From positions 1,302,001 to 1,366,000 of the forward strand of contig OX638344.1 in the NCBI GenBank assembly GCA_951813555.1: DNA of 64,000 nucleotides, given 5' to 3'. The position numbers were made by a program, and so were the translations under genes. Shown here piece after piece: positions 8,957-19,376 of this stretch. Under the pieces are notes generated by a model. The model had not been told where the DNA came from. It was given only the letters and a program-made list of their open reading frames with translations, and searched no databases. Within the stretch, counting starts at the first letter, position 1, and every line of letters begins with the position of its first letter. This DNA is from an uncultured Acidimicrobiales bacterium (GTDB taxonomy: Bacteria; Actinomycetota; Acidimicrobiia; Acidimicrobiales; Bin134).

Positions 8957-9595
8957 TCAGAAGCTGGGCGGGGTTACTACCCACAGCGACACCGAGGTGC
9001 CCTCGCCGGGGTTTTCGTACCAGTGGGGGATGGTGGAGTCGTAGGAAATCGAGTCGCCCGCGCGTAGCACGTAGTGGGTACCGCCGACGTTGACGGCGTG
9101 CGTTCCCTCCAAGACGATGCCGAATTCCTCGCCTTCGTGTACGAATGGCGTGTCTTCGGTAGAGTACCCCGGTTTGGTCTCGATGCGGATTACCTCAAGG
9201 GCACTGTCGGGCCGGACGGTAAGCAATTCGGCCACGACGAGCTCATCGTTAGGGAGATTGAGCCGACGACGATCCTCTCGTCTTAGGACCGGAGAGGTCA
9301 TCTGCTCGCCGGCGACTAGACGCGCCACCGGGATGCCCAGGGAGTGGGCCACCTGCACAAGAGTGTTGAACGACGGGTTGCCCTGCCCCCGCTCAATTTG
9401 CGATAGAAGCCCGGCACTGACCCCGGAGGCCGAGGCAAGCTGCTCTAGCGTCCACCCTTGCAATTTGCGCAACCGCTTGATCTCATTGCCCACCACCTGC
9501 ACGGTGAGCGGTGGACGGTCGGCGATGGCAAGGCGGGAGTCAGAGGCCGGAGTGTGCCAGTAGGACTTGTCGCTCTTCGGGTCTGGCGAATGCAC
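8957..9595 (-). CDS. XRE-family transcriptional regulator with C-terminal cupin
   Basis: DNA-binding regulator of 212 aa. The helix-turn-helix (IKRLRKLQGWTLEQLASASG and GLLSQIERGQGNPSFNTL) covers about residues 32-86. A cupin domain, the probable ligand sensor, covers about 135-205 (FVHEGEEFGIVLEG, HYVLRAGDSISYDSTIPH). The GTG start at 9593-9595 is chosen because GGAAGTGA sits 7-8 bases upstream and earlier codons enter the divergent GMC gene. It is the first gene of the minus-strand catabolic operon and is divergent to the GMC dehydrogenase, so it probably controls both. The effector is unknown. Confidence 0.85.
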   Translation of the reverse strand: MHSPDPKSDKSYWHTPASDSRLAIADRPPLTVQVVGNEIKRLRKLQGWTLEQLASASGVSAGLLSQIERGQGNPSFNTLVQVAHSLGIPVARLVAGEQMTSPVLRREDRRRLNLPNDELVVAELLTVRPDSALEVIRIETKPGYSTEDTPFVHEGEEFGIVLEGTHAVNVGGTHYVLRAGDSISYDSTIPHWYENPGEGTSVSLWVVTPPSF

Positions 9596-9649
9596 GGCGG
9601 TCACTTCCAAGATGGGATGGCTATCTTCAACAAAGTATATTATTTCAAT
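9596..9649. promoter_or_regulatory. Divergent promoter between regulator operon and GMC dehydrogenase
   Basis: A short AT-rich stretch separates the two divergent genes. TATATT at 9636-9641 ends 8 bases before the ATG of the GMC gene, so its mRNA would be leaderless or nearly so. On the other strand the overlapping TAATAT (9642 to 9637) is a plausible -10 for the regulator gene, whose ribosome site lies further down. No convincing -35 boxes were found for either direction. Confidence 0.5.
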
Positions 9650-11281
9650 ATGGTGACGCAGGTACACCAATCGAACGTGGTGATAATCGGCGCTGGTGCC
9701 TCGGGCTCGGTTGCCGCCCTTCGCCTGGCTGCCGCCGGATTCGAGGTTGTCTGCCTTGAGCAGGGCGACTGGGTCGGCCCGGCAGACTATATGGGTGCCC
9801 AACCAGAGGCTGAGCTGGCATGGACCGAGCGCTGGAATCCCGATCCCAACGCCCGCCGGGGGTTGGGTGATTATCCATTGACCGGAGAAGCGGATGTGCG
9901 CCCGGTTATGTTCAACGGCGTTGGCGGCGGGCTGGTTCAGTGGGCGGCGATGTGGCAGCCCTTGCTGGCTTCGGACTTGAGGGTGCGCACGCTCGACGGC
10001 ATCGCCGACGACTGGCCGATCAGTTGGGGCGATCTGGCTGATGCCTACGCGCAGGTGGCCCGCGACATGTCGGTGTCGGGCTTGGGCGGCGATCCGGCTC
10101 TGCCCGAGATGAACCCTTATCCCAACCCACCGATACCCATCGGAAAGATCGGGCGGGTCGCAGCAGAAGGCATGGACCGCCTCGGCTGGCACTGGTGGCC
10201 CGGCGCCAATGCAATCGCCTCGCGCCGCCACGGAGCCCTTCAAGCCTGCCAGCGGCGGGGCACGTGCATGACCGGATGCCCGGAGAACGCCAAGGCCACT
10301 CCATCGCTCACGCATTGGCCTTCCGCGCTGGCCGCGGGCGCCCGCCTGGTGACCGGTGCCCGCGTGATGGAGATCCCCGTGGACGAGAGAGGCCGGGTGC
10401 GCGGCGCGGTGTACCGAGACCGCGATGGCGTCGAGCACTTTCAGCCAGCGCAAGTGGTTTTGTTGGCCGCGAACGCGGTGGGGACTGCTCGCTTGCTGCT
10501 GTTGTCGACGTCTCCGCGGTTTCCGGGCGGCCTGGCCAATTCCTCGGAGCTCGTGGGGCGACGACTCATGCAGCATCCCTACCAAACGGTCGCGGTCGTC
10601 TGCGAGGAACCGCTGGAAAGCTGGCAGGGGCCCTGGGGGCAGGTCATCTATTCGCTGGAGTTTGCCGAGACCCACCCCGACCGTGATTTCGTGCGCGGCG
10701 CCAAGTGGATGGTGATGCCGCACGGAGGACCCATGTTCGCCGTGGCGGAGTACCAGGAGGCCCACCGCCATGAGGGTTTTGATGCGATATGGGGCCCCAA
10801 TTTCCATCGGGCAGCCGATGAGGTTTTCGGGCACGCCTTCACCTGGGGCATTCAGGCGGAGGACCTCCCCGAAGAGGGCAACCGGGTGACTCTTGATCCG
10901 GTGGTGTGCGACTCTTCGGGACTGCCCGCCGCTCGCATCGAGTACCGGGTATCGGAGAACACCCGTCGAATGCTCGACTTCAATGTGACACGCGCCGTCG
11001 AAGCGGCGGAGGCGTCGGGAGCGGTGTCCACCCTGGTGAGCGATGTGTGGCCCACCGGCATCGGCCACGTGCTGGGTACAACCAGAATGGGCAACGATCC
11101 ACAGACTTCGGTGGTGGATCGTTGGTGCCGCGCCCACGACGTGCCCAATCTCTATGTGATCGACGGCGGTGTGTTCGTCACCGGGGGATCAGCCAACCCA
11201 ACGGCCACGATCATGGCCAACGCGCTGCGGGTAGCCGATCACCTGATTGACGCCCGGGCGTCGCAGGAGGTTCCGGCATGA
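9650..11281 (+). CDS. GMC-family FAD dehydrogenase with a C-x5-C-x3-C motif
   Basis: FAD-dependent oxidoreductase of 543 aa, GMC fold. The N-terminal FAD motif is VVIIGAGASGSVAALRLAAAG; the C-terminal GMC signature is DGGVFVTGGSANPTATIMANALR. The segment CQRRGTCMTGC carries Cys200, Cys206 and Cys210 in C-x5-C-x3-C spacing. From memory, this spacing matches the 3Fe-4S ligands of the catalytic subunit of bacterial FAD-dependent glucose dehydrogenase. The following genes encode a small subunit-like protein (ATGA overlap) and a ferredoxin, so electrons probably leave by that ferredoxin. Start ATG 9650 is chosen by the TATATT box 8 bases upstream. Substrate is unknown. Confidence 0.88.
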   Translation: MVTQVHQSNVVIIGAGASGSVAALRLAAAGFEVVCLEQGDWVGPADYMGAQPEAELAWTERWNPDPNARRGLGDYPLTGEADVRPVMFNGVGGGLVQWAAMWQPLLASDLRVRTLDGIADDWPISWGDLADAYAQVARDMSVSGLGGDPALPEMNPYPNPPIPIGKIGRVAAEGMDRLGWHWWPGANAIASRRHGALQACQRRGTCMTGCPENAKATPSLTHWPSALAAGARLVTGARVMEIPVDERGRVRGAVYRDRDGVEHFQPAQVVLLAANAVGTARLLLLSTSPRFPGGLANSSELVGRRLMQHPYQTVAVVCEEPLESWQGPWGQVIYSLEFAETHPDRDFVRGAKWMVMPHGGPMFAVAEYQEAHRHEGFDAIWGPNFHRAADEVFGHAFTWGIQAEDLPEEGNRVTLDPVVCDSSGLPAARIEYRVSENTRRMLDFNVTRAVEAAEASGAVSTLVSDVWPTGIGHVLGTTRMGNDPQTSVVDRWCRAHDVPNLYVIDGGVFVTGGSANPTATIMANALRVADHLIDARASQEVPA

Positions 11282-11697
11282 GCGGCTCCAAGCCGACTCC
11301 AGCGCAGCGCCTGACGCTGGGGCGGCTGGCCGACATCCTCGTGGCTGAAGGACTGGGTATGCCGGCCGCCTCGACGGTTGGCGTGGCTGACGACCTGTTG
11401 GACCGCTGTCTTGCCGCCGCGCCTTGCTTGTCCGAGCCGGTGCTTGCCCTGCTGGACAAGGTGCCTGCTGATGGTCTTGACGCCTTCGTGCGACGATTGG
11501 AGGCGGATCGGCCCGATGATTTTGCCGTGTTGTCCACGACCATTGTTGGCGCCTACTACCTCAGCGCTGATGTGCGCAAGCGGATTGGCTATCCCGGCCA
11601 GCAGCCCAGCCCGCTGCCGGTGGAGTCCGAACCGGACTACATCGACATGCTGGAGCGGGTACTCGACCGGCACCCCGGCTATCGGGAGTGCCCGTGA
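11278..11697 (+). CDS. Small partner protein of GMC dehydrogenase (gluconate dehydrogenase subunit 3-like)
   Basis: Protein of 139 aa, mostly helical by composition. It starts by ATGA overlap with the GMC dehydrogenase and ends by GTGA overlap with the ferredoxin. The segment VGAYYLSADVRKRIGYPGQQPSPLP resembles the small (gamma, hitchhiker) subunits of gluconate and FAD-glucose dehydrogenases, where a YY...GYPG region is typical. Such subunits bind the GMC subunit and assist its folding or export. No Tat or Sec signal is visible here, so this complex may be cytoplasmic. Assignment rests on pattern and context and is moderate. Confidence 0.6.
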   Translation: MSGSKPTPAQRLTLGRLADILVAEGLGMPAASTVGVADDLLDRCLAAAPCLSEPVLALLDKVPADGLDAFVRRLEADRPDDFAVLSTTIVGAYYLSADVRKRIGYPGQQPSPLPVESEPDYIDMLERVLDRHPGYRECP

Positions 11698-12023
11698 CCT
11701 ACGTAATCGGACCCCCCTGCATTGATGTCAAAGATGCCGCCTGCGTGGCGGAATGTCCCGTGGACTGCATCTATGTGGGCGGGAGGATGCTCTATATCCA
11801 GCCCGATGAGTGCATCGACTGCGGGGCCTGCGAGCCGGTATGCCCGGTTGAGGCCATCTACCCTGAAGCGTTCTTGCCCGCTGAGTTCCAGAAGTTCACC
11901 GAGATTAACGCCGACTTCTTCCAGATCGCCGGCCTCGGTACACCAGGTGGTGCAGCCCATGTTGAGCCTGTCGAGGCCGATCCCCCAGTCGTGGATGCTT
12001 GGCCGGAACCTTCGCCGACCTGA
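11694..12023 (+). CDS. fdxA: 7Fe (3Fe-4S/4Fe-4S) ferredoxin
   Basis: Electron carrier of 109 aa. The FdxA-like N-terminus VTYVIGPPCIDVKD starts at GTG 11694, overlapping the previous stop as GTGA, with GGGAG 5 bases upstream. The first cysteine group has spacing C-x7-C-x3-C-P-x2-C and the second, CIDCGACEPVCP, is a classical 4Fe-4S set with the last cysteine shared, as in 7Fe ferredoxins. The C-terminal 45 residues are a non-cluster extension. Being last in the GMC operon, it is the probable electron acceptor of that dehydrogenase. Confidence 0.92.
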   Translation: MTYVIGPPCIDVKDAACVAECPVDCIYVGGRMLYIQPDECIDCGACEPVCPVEAIYPEAFLPAEFQKFTEINADFFQIAGLGTPGGAAHVEPVEADPPVVDAWPEPSPT

Positions 12024-12034
12024 GGCCTCGCTCG

Positions 12035-12522
12035 TTAGCGGTCGTAGTACCCGGAGTAGATGTAGAGGCAGGGGACGTCGGCCTCGGTGTACATCTCCGC
12101 GTTGCTGGGGTCGTCTTCGAGGGCGCACAGCAATTCGAAACCGTGCTGGCGGAGACTGCTTACTTCGGCGGCCTTGTAGGCGCGCGACCGGCCGCCACCA
12201 TTGGGGGGTCGCAGGATCAGAAGATCCCAGCGGACGCTGTGGGCTTGCAACCAAGTCACCGTGTCGTTGAGCAGCGGCCAGGGGCGGGCGGTGAGCAGCA
12301 CAACGGCGATGTCAGAAGCCAGCGAGTTGACCAAGGCCACCGCCGCTTCCAGCGGGGGGTCGTCAGGGCAGCCGGCGAAGAACTCATCCCAGCGGCGGGC
12401 TTGGGCCAAGTGCTGGCGGCCGCTGCCGTCGGAGATCACTCCGTCGACATCGACGATCACCGCGGGGCCGCCGTCGATGGGCGCGCCCCGCCATGTCCAG
12501 TGGGAAGGGCCGGCTCGTTCGG

Positions 12523-12526
<4 letters not shown>
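12035..12526 (-). CDS. HAD-superfamily phosphatase-like protein (nucleic-acid 3'-phosphatase type)
   Basis: Protein of 163 aa with the HAD motif I VIVDVDGVISD (two aspartates) near residue 23 and motif II-like VVLLTARPW near residue 75. A conserved ALEDDPSNAEMY near the C-terminus fits motif IV. This arrangement resembles the small HAD domains of bacterial polynucleotide kinase-phosphatases, but the substrate cannot be deduced. It begins with TTG overlapping the acetyl-CoA synthetase stop as TTGA, so it is coupled to that gene. Confidence 0.75.
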
Positions 12527-14481
<1,955 letters not shown>

Positions 14482-14597
14482 TGTTCAATCCTTTCCGAGG
14501 CTCTCGCGGAGCAGCGCGGCGAGCCTACATTCTGTGGCCCTATAGAGGTTATGGTCAGGTAGTGGAGCTACTTAAGGCCGGGAGCTGATCGGCGGTT

Positions 14598-15011
14598 ATG
14601 GACATTCGGGTTGCCACGCTGTGTGATTTCGCCCAGGTGCGGGAGGGGCTGCTGTTTGTGAGCTCGGCGGGCATTACTCGGGTGTATCGGGAGTCGTTTC
14701 CGGCGCCGATCGGGGTCATGCTGGCGCTAGTGCTGGAGATGTCGCCGGCGGAGGCGGCCGAACCCAACAAGATAAAGGTGCGGGTTGAGGACGCCGACGG
14801 ACGGAAGCTGGCTGAAATGGTGGGTGAGGTCCAGGTGAAGCTGGGCTCCGGCCATGACCCCGGTGAACTCGTCAACGTGCCGTTTGTGGCCGATTTCCGG
14901 GCGATGAAGCTGCCGACGCCGGGCCGTTATCAGGTGGCTATCCACCCAGAGGTCGATGGGGCGACCCCGGTGGCGCTGGGGTTTCGGGCGGCGGTGCGCA
15001 ACAAGTCCTGA
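14598..15011 (+). CDS. Hypothetical protein, DUF6941-like
   Basis: Protein of 137 aa, beta-rich by composition. The N-terminal MDIRVATLCDFAQVREGLLFVSSAGI resembles the DUF6941 family of small actinobacterial proteins of unknown function. A middle IKVRVEDADGRKLAEMVGEVQV and a terminal PGRYQVAIHPEVDGA suggest an immunoglobulin-like sandwich. No signal peptide. The start ATG lacks a clear ribosome site. It ends 6 bases from the convergent methyltransferase gene. Function unknown. Confidence 0.7.
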   Translation: MDIRVATLCDFAQVREGLLFVSSAGITRVYRESFPAPIGVMLALVLEMSPAEAAEPNKIKVRVEDADGRKLAEMVGEVQVKLGSGHDPGELVNVPFVADFRAMKLPTPGRYQVAIHPEVDGATPVALGFRAAVRNKS

Positions 15012-15017
15012 TTCAGC

Positions 15018-15929
15018 TCAAGCCGAGGTGGGCACGTCCCATTCGGCCACGGTGAAGCCGCCCAGCCCGGCGGGGTCGAGCAGGGCCTCGGCTTCGATAG
15101 CCCGGCTGCGTCCGGCTAGTGCGACGAGATCGCCCTGGGCGGCTCCCGCTCGCCAGGCGGCAGTGCCCTCGGCGACCAACTCTTCGATGCCGTGTTCTTG
15201 CAGCCAGGTGGCCTGATCTACAACCCGGGTGGGAGGGCAAACCGCGGCGAGCTGGTCGAGGGCCACTTCGCAGGTGATGTCCTGAGTGCCGGGCGCAGTC
15301 CACGGATCGTCGCCCCGCTCGTGGCCCCGGTACGTCCGCAGCCAATCGGGCCAGGGTCGGGAGGCCATATCCTCGGTAGTGCTCATGTAGTCGATGACCA
15401 CCACGGTGCCCTGGTTCAGGATCGACAGCGCCTGAGCCAGCCAGGCACAGGCCTGGTCTTGGCGGGGAGTCAGTCGGGTCTCGGGGTTGGGGCGGTCGTC
15501 CAGCTCGTGACCATCGGAGTCGAAAAGGCGCAGAGGCAGGTTGTCGAGCAGTTCATTGGCCACTATCACCCCGTTGATCGGTCCGCGGGGCATGTCGGCA
15601 CGGGATTCTCCAACGGTGTGAGCCGCGCGCCCTGCGGAGCTCCGCTCCACGTTGATCCAACGCAGAGTAGGTGTGCAGTGAGGATCGGCCTTGGCCACGG
15701 TGCGGACCAGAGTTCCCGGTCCGGCTCCCGCGTCTACGACGGTGAATGGGTCGGGTCTGCCTATCTCGCCCCAGCAGTGGTCCAGCATCCGGCCAACCAC
15801 CGCGCCGAACAGCGGCCCCACCTCGGGGCTGGTGATGAAGTGGCCGCCGCGCCGTCCAGCCCGGCCCGACTCGTAAAACCCGTGTTCGGAGTCATACAGC
15901 GCTCGCTCCATGAACTCTTCGAACCCCAT
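15018..15929 (-). CDS. SAM-dependent methyltransferase, MidA/NDUFAF7 family (DUF185)
   Basis: Protein of 303 aa. It starts MGFEEFMERALYDSEHGFYESG, the typical beginning of this family, then HFITSPEVGPLFGAVVG and the SAM-binding loop VVDAGAGPGTLVR at about residues 77-89. VIVANELLDNLPLRLF is the conserved NELLDA-type segment. The mitochondrial relative methylates an arginine of a complex I subunit (NDUFS2), and this genome's complex I locus lies nearby, but the bacterial role is not settled. The ATG at 15929 is chosen because upstream in-frame sequence runs into the divergent gene's region and has no family similarity. Confidence 0.87.
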   Translation of the reverse strand: MGFEEFMERALYDSEHGFYESGRAGRRGGHFITSPEVGPLFGAVVGRMLDHCWGEIGRPDPFTVVDAGAGPGTLVRTVAKADPHCTPTLRWINVERSSAGRAAHTVGESRADMPRGPINGVIVANELLDNLPLRLFDSDGHELDDRPNPETRLTPRQDQACAWLAQALSILNQGTVVVIDYMSTTEDMASRPWPDWLRTYRGHERGDDPWTAPGTQDITCEVALDQLAAVCPPTRVVDQATWLQEHGIEELVAEGTAAWRAGAAQGDLVALAGRSRAIEAEALLDPAGLGGFTVAEWDVPTSA

Positions 15930-16056
15930 GGTCCCAGTATGGCGAGGCTGCGCACGAGAGACCGCAGCGGTGCGCTGCTTTTGCGCGGCGAATACACTGT
16001 GCGCAACTGCACTAGCGGAACCGTGCGGTTTCGCAGTATCCAGCACTGGAGGCACC

Positions 16057-16821
16057 GTGACTGAAACACCGATGAACCGGCCTGGTGAAGTAGCTGGCTG
16101 GCCCAAGCTGACCGTCGAGTACCGGACCGACCCGGCTGGCATTGAGCAGATTCTTCCGCCGGGGCTTACTCCGGGGGAGCCGATTGTCACGGTGGGCGTG
16201 TACTGCGTGCCGGTACTGGGCGAGCCTGAGTACGGCGTCAGCGTGAAAGTTCCGGCCAGTTGGAAGGGCACCAGTGGTCAGTACAGCCTGGGGTTGGGCA
16301 TCGACCAGGAGGCCGCCATCTTCATCAGCGGTGAGACCAACGGGCAGCCCAAGTACCCGTGCGACATCCGCTTCTTCCGCCTGGGCAACCGGGTGGAGGC
16401 CCGAACCATCCATCAGGGCTACACGTTCATCGAATTCGAGGGCGATGTCACCGGCACTGTGGCTCCGGCCGACGGCGACTTCACCGAACACGAGTGGTGG
16501 ACCAAGTACTCCCGGGCCATCGGCGGCGCGGAGAAGGAGTACGACTTCCCGCCCCACGTGGTGGATGTGGCCACCACCTTCGAGCAGGTGCATGTCGAAG
16601 ACATTGACGGGGAACTGCGGTTGCTGGAAAGCCCATGGGATCCGGTAGCCCGCTACTTCCCAATTGTCGAGCAGCTTTCGGCGCAGTTGGTAACCAACCG
16701 GATGATTGATCGGCAGATCACCAACGCCGGTCCGCTGGATCCCGATGCGTTCTGGCCCATGGCCGATGTCATCGGCGGCTCCCGCTGGCCGGGCACCCGG
16801 GGCGGGCCTCGGCGCTCCTAG
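16057..16821 (+). CDS. Acetoacetate decarboxylase-family protein
   Basis: Protein of 254 aa with an acetoacetate-decarboxylase-like fold. It shows the segments WPKLTVEYRTDPAGIEQILPPGL, YSLGLGIDQEAAIFISGE and PCDIRFFRLGNRVEARTIHQG. The start GTG at 16057 has GGAGG 4 bases upstream. Many actinobacterial members lack proven decarboxylase activity, and I could not place the Schiff-base lysine with certainty. It stands alone, convergent with the sulfatase gene across a short hairpin. Confidence 0.75.
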   Translation: MTETPMNRPGEVAGWPKLTVEYRTDPAGIEQILPPGLTPGEPIVTVGVYCVPVLGEPEYGVSVKVPASWKGTSGQYSLGLGIDQEAAIFISGETNGQPKYPCDIRFFRLGNRVEARTIHQGYTFIEFEGDVTGTVAPADGDFTEHEWWTKYSRAIGGAEKEYDFPPHVVDVATTFEQVHVEDIDGELRLLESPWDPVARYFPIVEQLSAQLVTNRMIDRQITNAGPLDPDAFWPMADVIGGSRWPGTRGGPRRS

Positions 16822-16829
16822 GTCGCTGT

Positions 16830-16850
16830 GTGACGACTGCCAGTCGTCAC
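16830..16850. terminator. Perfect 9-bp hairpin between convergent genes
   Basis: GTGACGACT (16830-16838) and AGTCGTCAC (16842-16850) form a perfect 9-bp stem with a 3-base loop. It lies just after the decarboxylase-like gene and includes the sulfatase stop codon, so it could terminate transcription from both sides. There is no T-tract, so intrinsic termination is not certain. Confidence 0.5.
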
Positions 16851-18322
16851 TGACCCTCGGCGGCTAGGAAGAAGCCAGTTGACTTGGCCTCAATTGGGGC
16901 CAGAACCTCTTCGGCGCCCAGCAACTCGACCAGCCCCTGGAGAAGGTCCTCTGCTGTAGAGGGCTCAGAGTCGATCAAGTTTGTGGTCTCGTCAGGGTCT
17001 TCGAGCAGGTTGTAGAGCTCGTGAGTGTCGTCTGGCGATTGGACATTGTGGATGTACTTCCACTGGTCGGTGCGAATCGATCGATGCTGGTGCTCGGTAC
17101 AGGTAGTGGCATCCCGGATTTGAGCTTGGGCGTGCTCGAAGATCGGGCGCAGTGAGCGACCGTCGATCTCCTCGATCTCCGTGGCGGTGTAGTCGAGAAT
17201 CGTGGCCGTCACGTCAATGAGCTCGGTCAGCGCGTTGCTGACACCGCAGGAAATTCCCGGTCCGGCCGCGATCATCGGGATCCTCATCGACGGCTCATAG
17301 CCGTAGTGTTTCTGGAAGAGGCGATGGTCGCCCAGCATCTCGCCATGGTCGGCAGTGAACATCACGATGGTGTCTTCGGTCTGACCGATTGCGTCCAACG
17401 TGGCCAGAATTTCGCCGATTTGGATATCGATGGCGGCCAATTCTGCCGTGTATTGGCGGCGGGCTCTCATCAACTCATCCGGGGGGAGAGCAGACTGCGA
17501 CTGGCCGAACCTCTTGGCCCGAGGTGTCCCTTCGTCGAGCACGGGTTCAGGGACATCGGCGTCGCGAAATTGCTCTCCGAACTCCCTCGGCGGGTCAAAC
17601 GGGTCGTGAGGCCCGCAGAAGCTGACATAGAGGTGCCAGGGGAATCCACTGGGCACTTCCTCGAGCCATTCACATGCCTTTCGGCCGATCCAATGGTCCA
17701 CCCACGCCTCGGTTGGCAGCACCGAGTCTCGGTACCACAGATCGGAAAGCGATTTCTCGCCGCCGAATCCCGGGCGTCCTGCGAAAATCTCATGCATGCG
17801 GGCGGAGTAGTCATCTCTAAAGCCCTCCCAGAGGCCTTGTTCTTGAAGCCACATGTTGTAAGGGCCAGAAGGTGCGTTGGGGAAAGGGAGGCCGGCGAGT
17901 ATCTTGCCCAGCGTCTCGATGGGATGGGTGAACCCCCAGCGGTATGCCTTGGGACGATCGCCGCGGGGGCCATGTTGGAGGTCTCCCTTGTCGAGGTCGA
18001 GTTTGCCGACTACGCCGACCTTGTAGCCGGCATCGCGGAGCTGTTGGTAATACGTCGGCAGGGCGGAGTCGAGAACGTCATTGTTGGATTGCGCCCCGAT
18101 TGACAGCGGAGTCCTTCCTGTAGCCAGCCCGATCCGCGCCGGTACACACACCGACGAATTGGTGACATGACCGGTGATCCTCGTACCACGCCCCGCCAAC
18201 GCGTCGAGGTGTGGCGTCACAACCCCCGGCGTGCCATGGCACCCAAGCCAATCCCAGCGATGTTGATCTGTGGTGATCAGCAAGATATTGGGTGCTGTGC
18301 CGTTTCCATCTTGGTCAGCCAT
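16847..18322 (-). CDS. Type I sulfatase (arylsulfatase family)
   Basis: Hydrolase of 491 aa for sulfate esters (or phosphonate monoesters). The signature NSSVCVPARIGLATGR holds Cys59 in C-x-P-A-R, the site converted to formylglycine. Metal ligands are visible as ITTDQHR near residue 17 and MFTADHGEMLGDH in the C-terminal half. No signal peptide is visible, so it is probably cytoplasmic. The start is supported by GGGAGG 8 bases upstream. No maturation enzyme (FGE or anSME) is in the window. The C-terminal domain (RTDQWKYIHNV) is typical. Confidence 0.92.
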   Translation of the reverse strand: MADQDGNGTAPNILLITTDQHRWDWLGCHGTPGVVTPHLDALAGRGTRITGHVTNSSVCVPARIGLATGRTPLSIGAQSNNDVLDSALPTYYQQLRDAGYKVGVVGKLDLDKGDLQHGPRGDRPKAYRWGFTHPIETLGKILAGLPFPNAPSGPYNMWLQEQGLWEGFRDDYSARMHEIFAGRPGFGGEKSLSDLWYRDSVLPTEAWVDHWIGRKACEWLEEVPSGFPWHLYVSFCGPHDPFDPPREFGEQFRDADVPEPVLDEGTPRAKRFGQSQSALPPDELMRARRQYTAELAAIDIQIGEILATLDAIGQTEDTIVMFTADHGEMLGDHRLFQKHYGYEPSMRIPMIAAGPGISCGVSNALTELIDVTATILDYTATEIEEIDGRSLRPIFEHAQAQIRDATTCTEHQHRSIRTDQWKYIHNVQSPDDTHELYNLLEDPDETTNLIDSEPSTAEDLLQGLVELLGAEEVLAPIEAKSTGFFLAAEGQ

Positions 18323-18375
18323 TGGTGGTACCTCCCTTCTTCATTCCACCACACTTTGCCAAAACCCCTTCCGAC

Positions 18376-19320
18376 CTAGACAGACAAGTCGACGAGACGC
18401 TCGCTCAGCTCCCACAGCGCGGCCTCGGTGGCCGGGTTGTAGATGTGGGGGGCGTAGCCGATCTCGCCTGTTCCCGGCTCGGCCACGTTGCAGTCGGCCA
18501 GATACTTGCCATTGTTTTCGGCGATCTCTGGAGCGGTAGCGCCCCATACCTGAGTGGCGGCACCCGATTCCAGGCTCTTGTATTGCAGACCTTGGCCTGA
18601 GGACGAACTCGCTTTGGCTCGCTCCCTCATGCCCTCGATCATCTCCTTGGTCATGTGACGGCCCAGTTTGGTGGGGATCGCTCCAGGGTGCACCGAGACC
18701 GACAGCATTTGGTCGCCGAAGCGGCGGGCCAGTTCAGCGGCGAAGTGCACATTGGCGGTCTTGGACCGGCCATAGGCCACCCAGGGGTCGTAGGGGGTGT
18801 GCTCGAAGTTGGGGTCGTCGAGGTCGACGTCGGAGATGCGATGGCCGCCGGAGGAGAGGGTGACCACCCGGGGCTTGTCGGCTTTGTGGAGCAGCGGCAG
18901 CAACCGGATGGTGAGGGCGAAGTGGCCCAGGTGATTGGTGCCGAACTGCATCTCGAAACCGTCGGCGGTTCGGCCAAACGGACAGCACATCACTCCGGCG
19001 TTGTTCATCAGCACGTCGATGTGGTCGAACTCGTTGGCGGCCACGGCGGAAAAGCGGGCCACGCTGCCGAGGTCGGAGAGGTCGAGCTGGTGGGTCGAAA
19101 GATCAGCGTCGGGCACTGATGAGCGGATGCGCTCGGCGGCCTCCAAGTTCTTCTGGGGATCGCGGGCCAGCATGGCCACTTGGGCGCCGCGGTTGGCCAG
19201 CACCCGAGCCGACTCCTCGCCCAGACCACTTGTCGTTCCCGTGATCATGAAAACCTGCCCCGACAGGTCGAGCCCGTCAACGACCTCTTCGGCGGTGGAC
19301 TCTCGACTAAACGAACTCAT
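18376..19320 (-). CDS. Short-chain dehydrogenase/reductase (retinol-dehydrogenase-like)
   Basis: NAD(P)-dependent oxidoreductase of 314 aa. It shows the nucleotide-binding TGTTSGLG at about residues 28-35, NNAG at about 107, and the catalytic YGRSK (Tyr, Lys). Ser from VVTLSSGGHR completes the triad. The length and the FGTNHLGHFALT motif are like WW-domain oxidoreductase/retinol dehydrogenase-type SDRs. It is followed after 53 bases by the sulfatase in the same direction. Substrate is unknown. Confidence 0.9.
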   Translation of the reverse strand: MSSFSRESTAEEVVDGLDLSGQVFMITGTTSGLGEESARVLANRGAQVAMLARDPQKNLEAAERIRSSVPDADLSTHQLDLSDLGSVARFSAVAANEFDHIDVLMNNAGVMCCPFGRTADGFEMQFGTNHLGHFALTIRLLPLLHKADKPRVVTLSSGGHRISDVDLDDPNFEHTPYDPWVAYGRSKTANVHFAAELARRFGDQMLSVSVHPGAIPTKLGRHMTKEMIEGMRERAKASSSSGQGLQYKSLESGAATQVWGATAPEIAENNGKYLADCNVAEPGTGEIGYAPHIYNPATEAALWELSERLVDLSV

Positions 19321-19376
19321 ACTGTGGCCTCCTCGTCGACATCGGGAAGATAGTTCGCTGAAGGAGAAGCTGCCGA

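Noticed and set aside
9596..11137. Long upstream extension of the XRE-cupin frame across the GMC gene
   Set aside because: High-GC antisense open frame; the helix-turn-helix protein starts at 9595 with a ribosome site, and the opposite strand encodes the GMC dehydrogenase.
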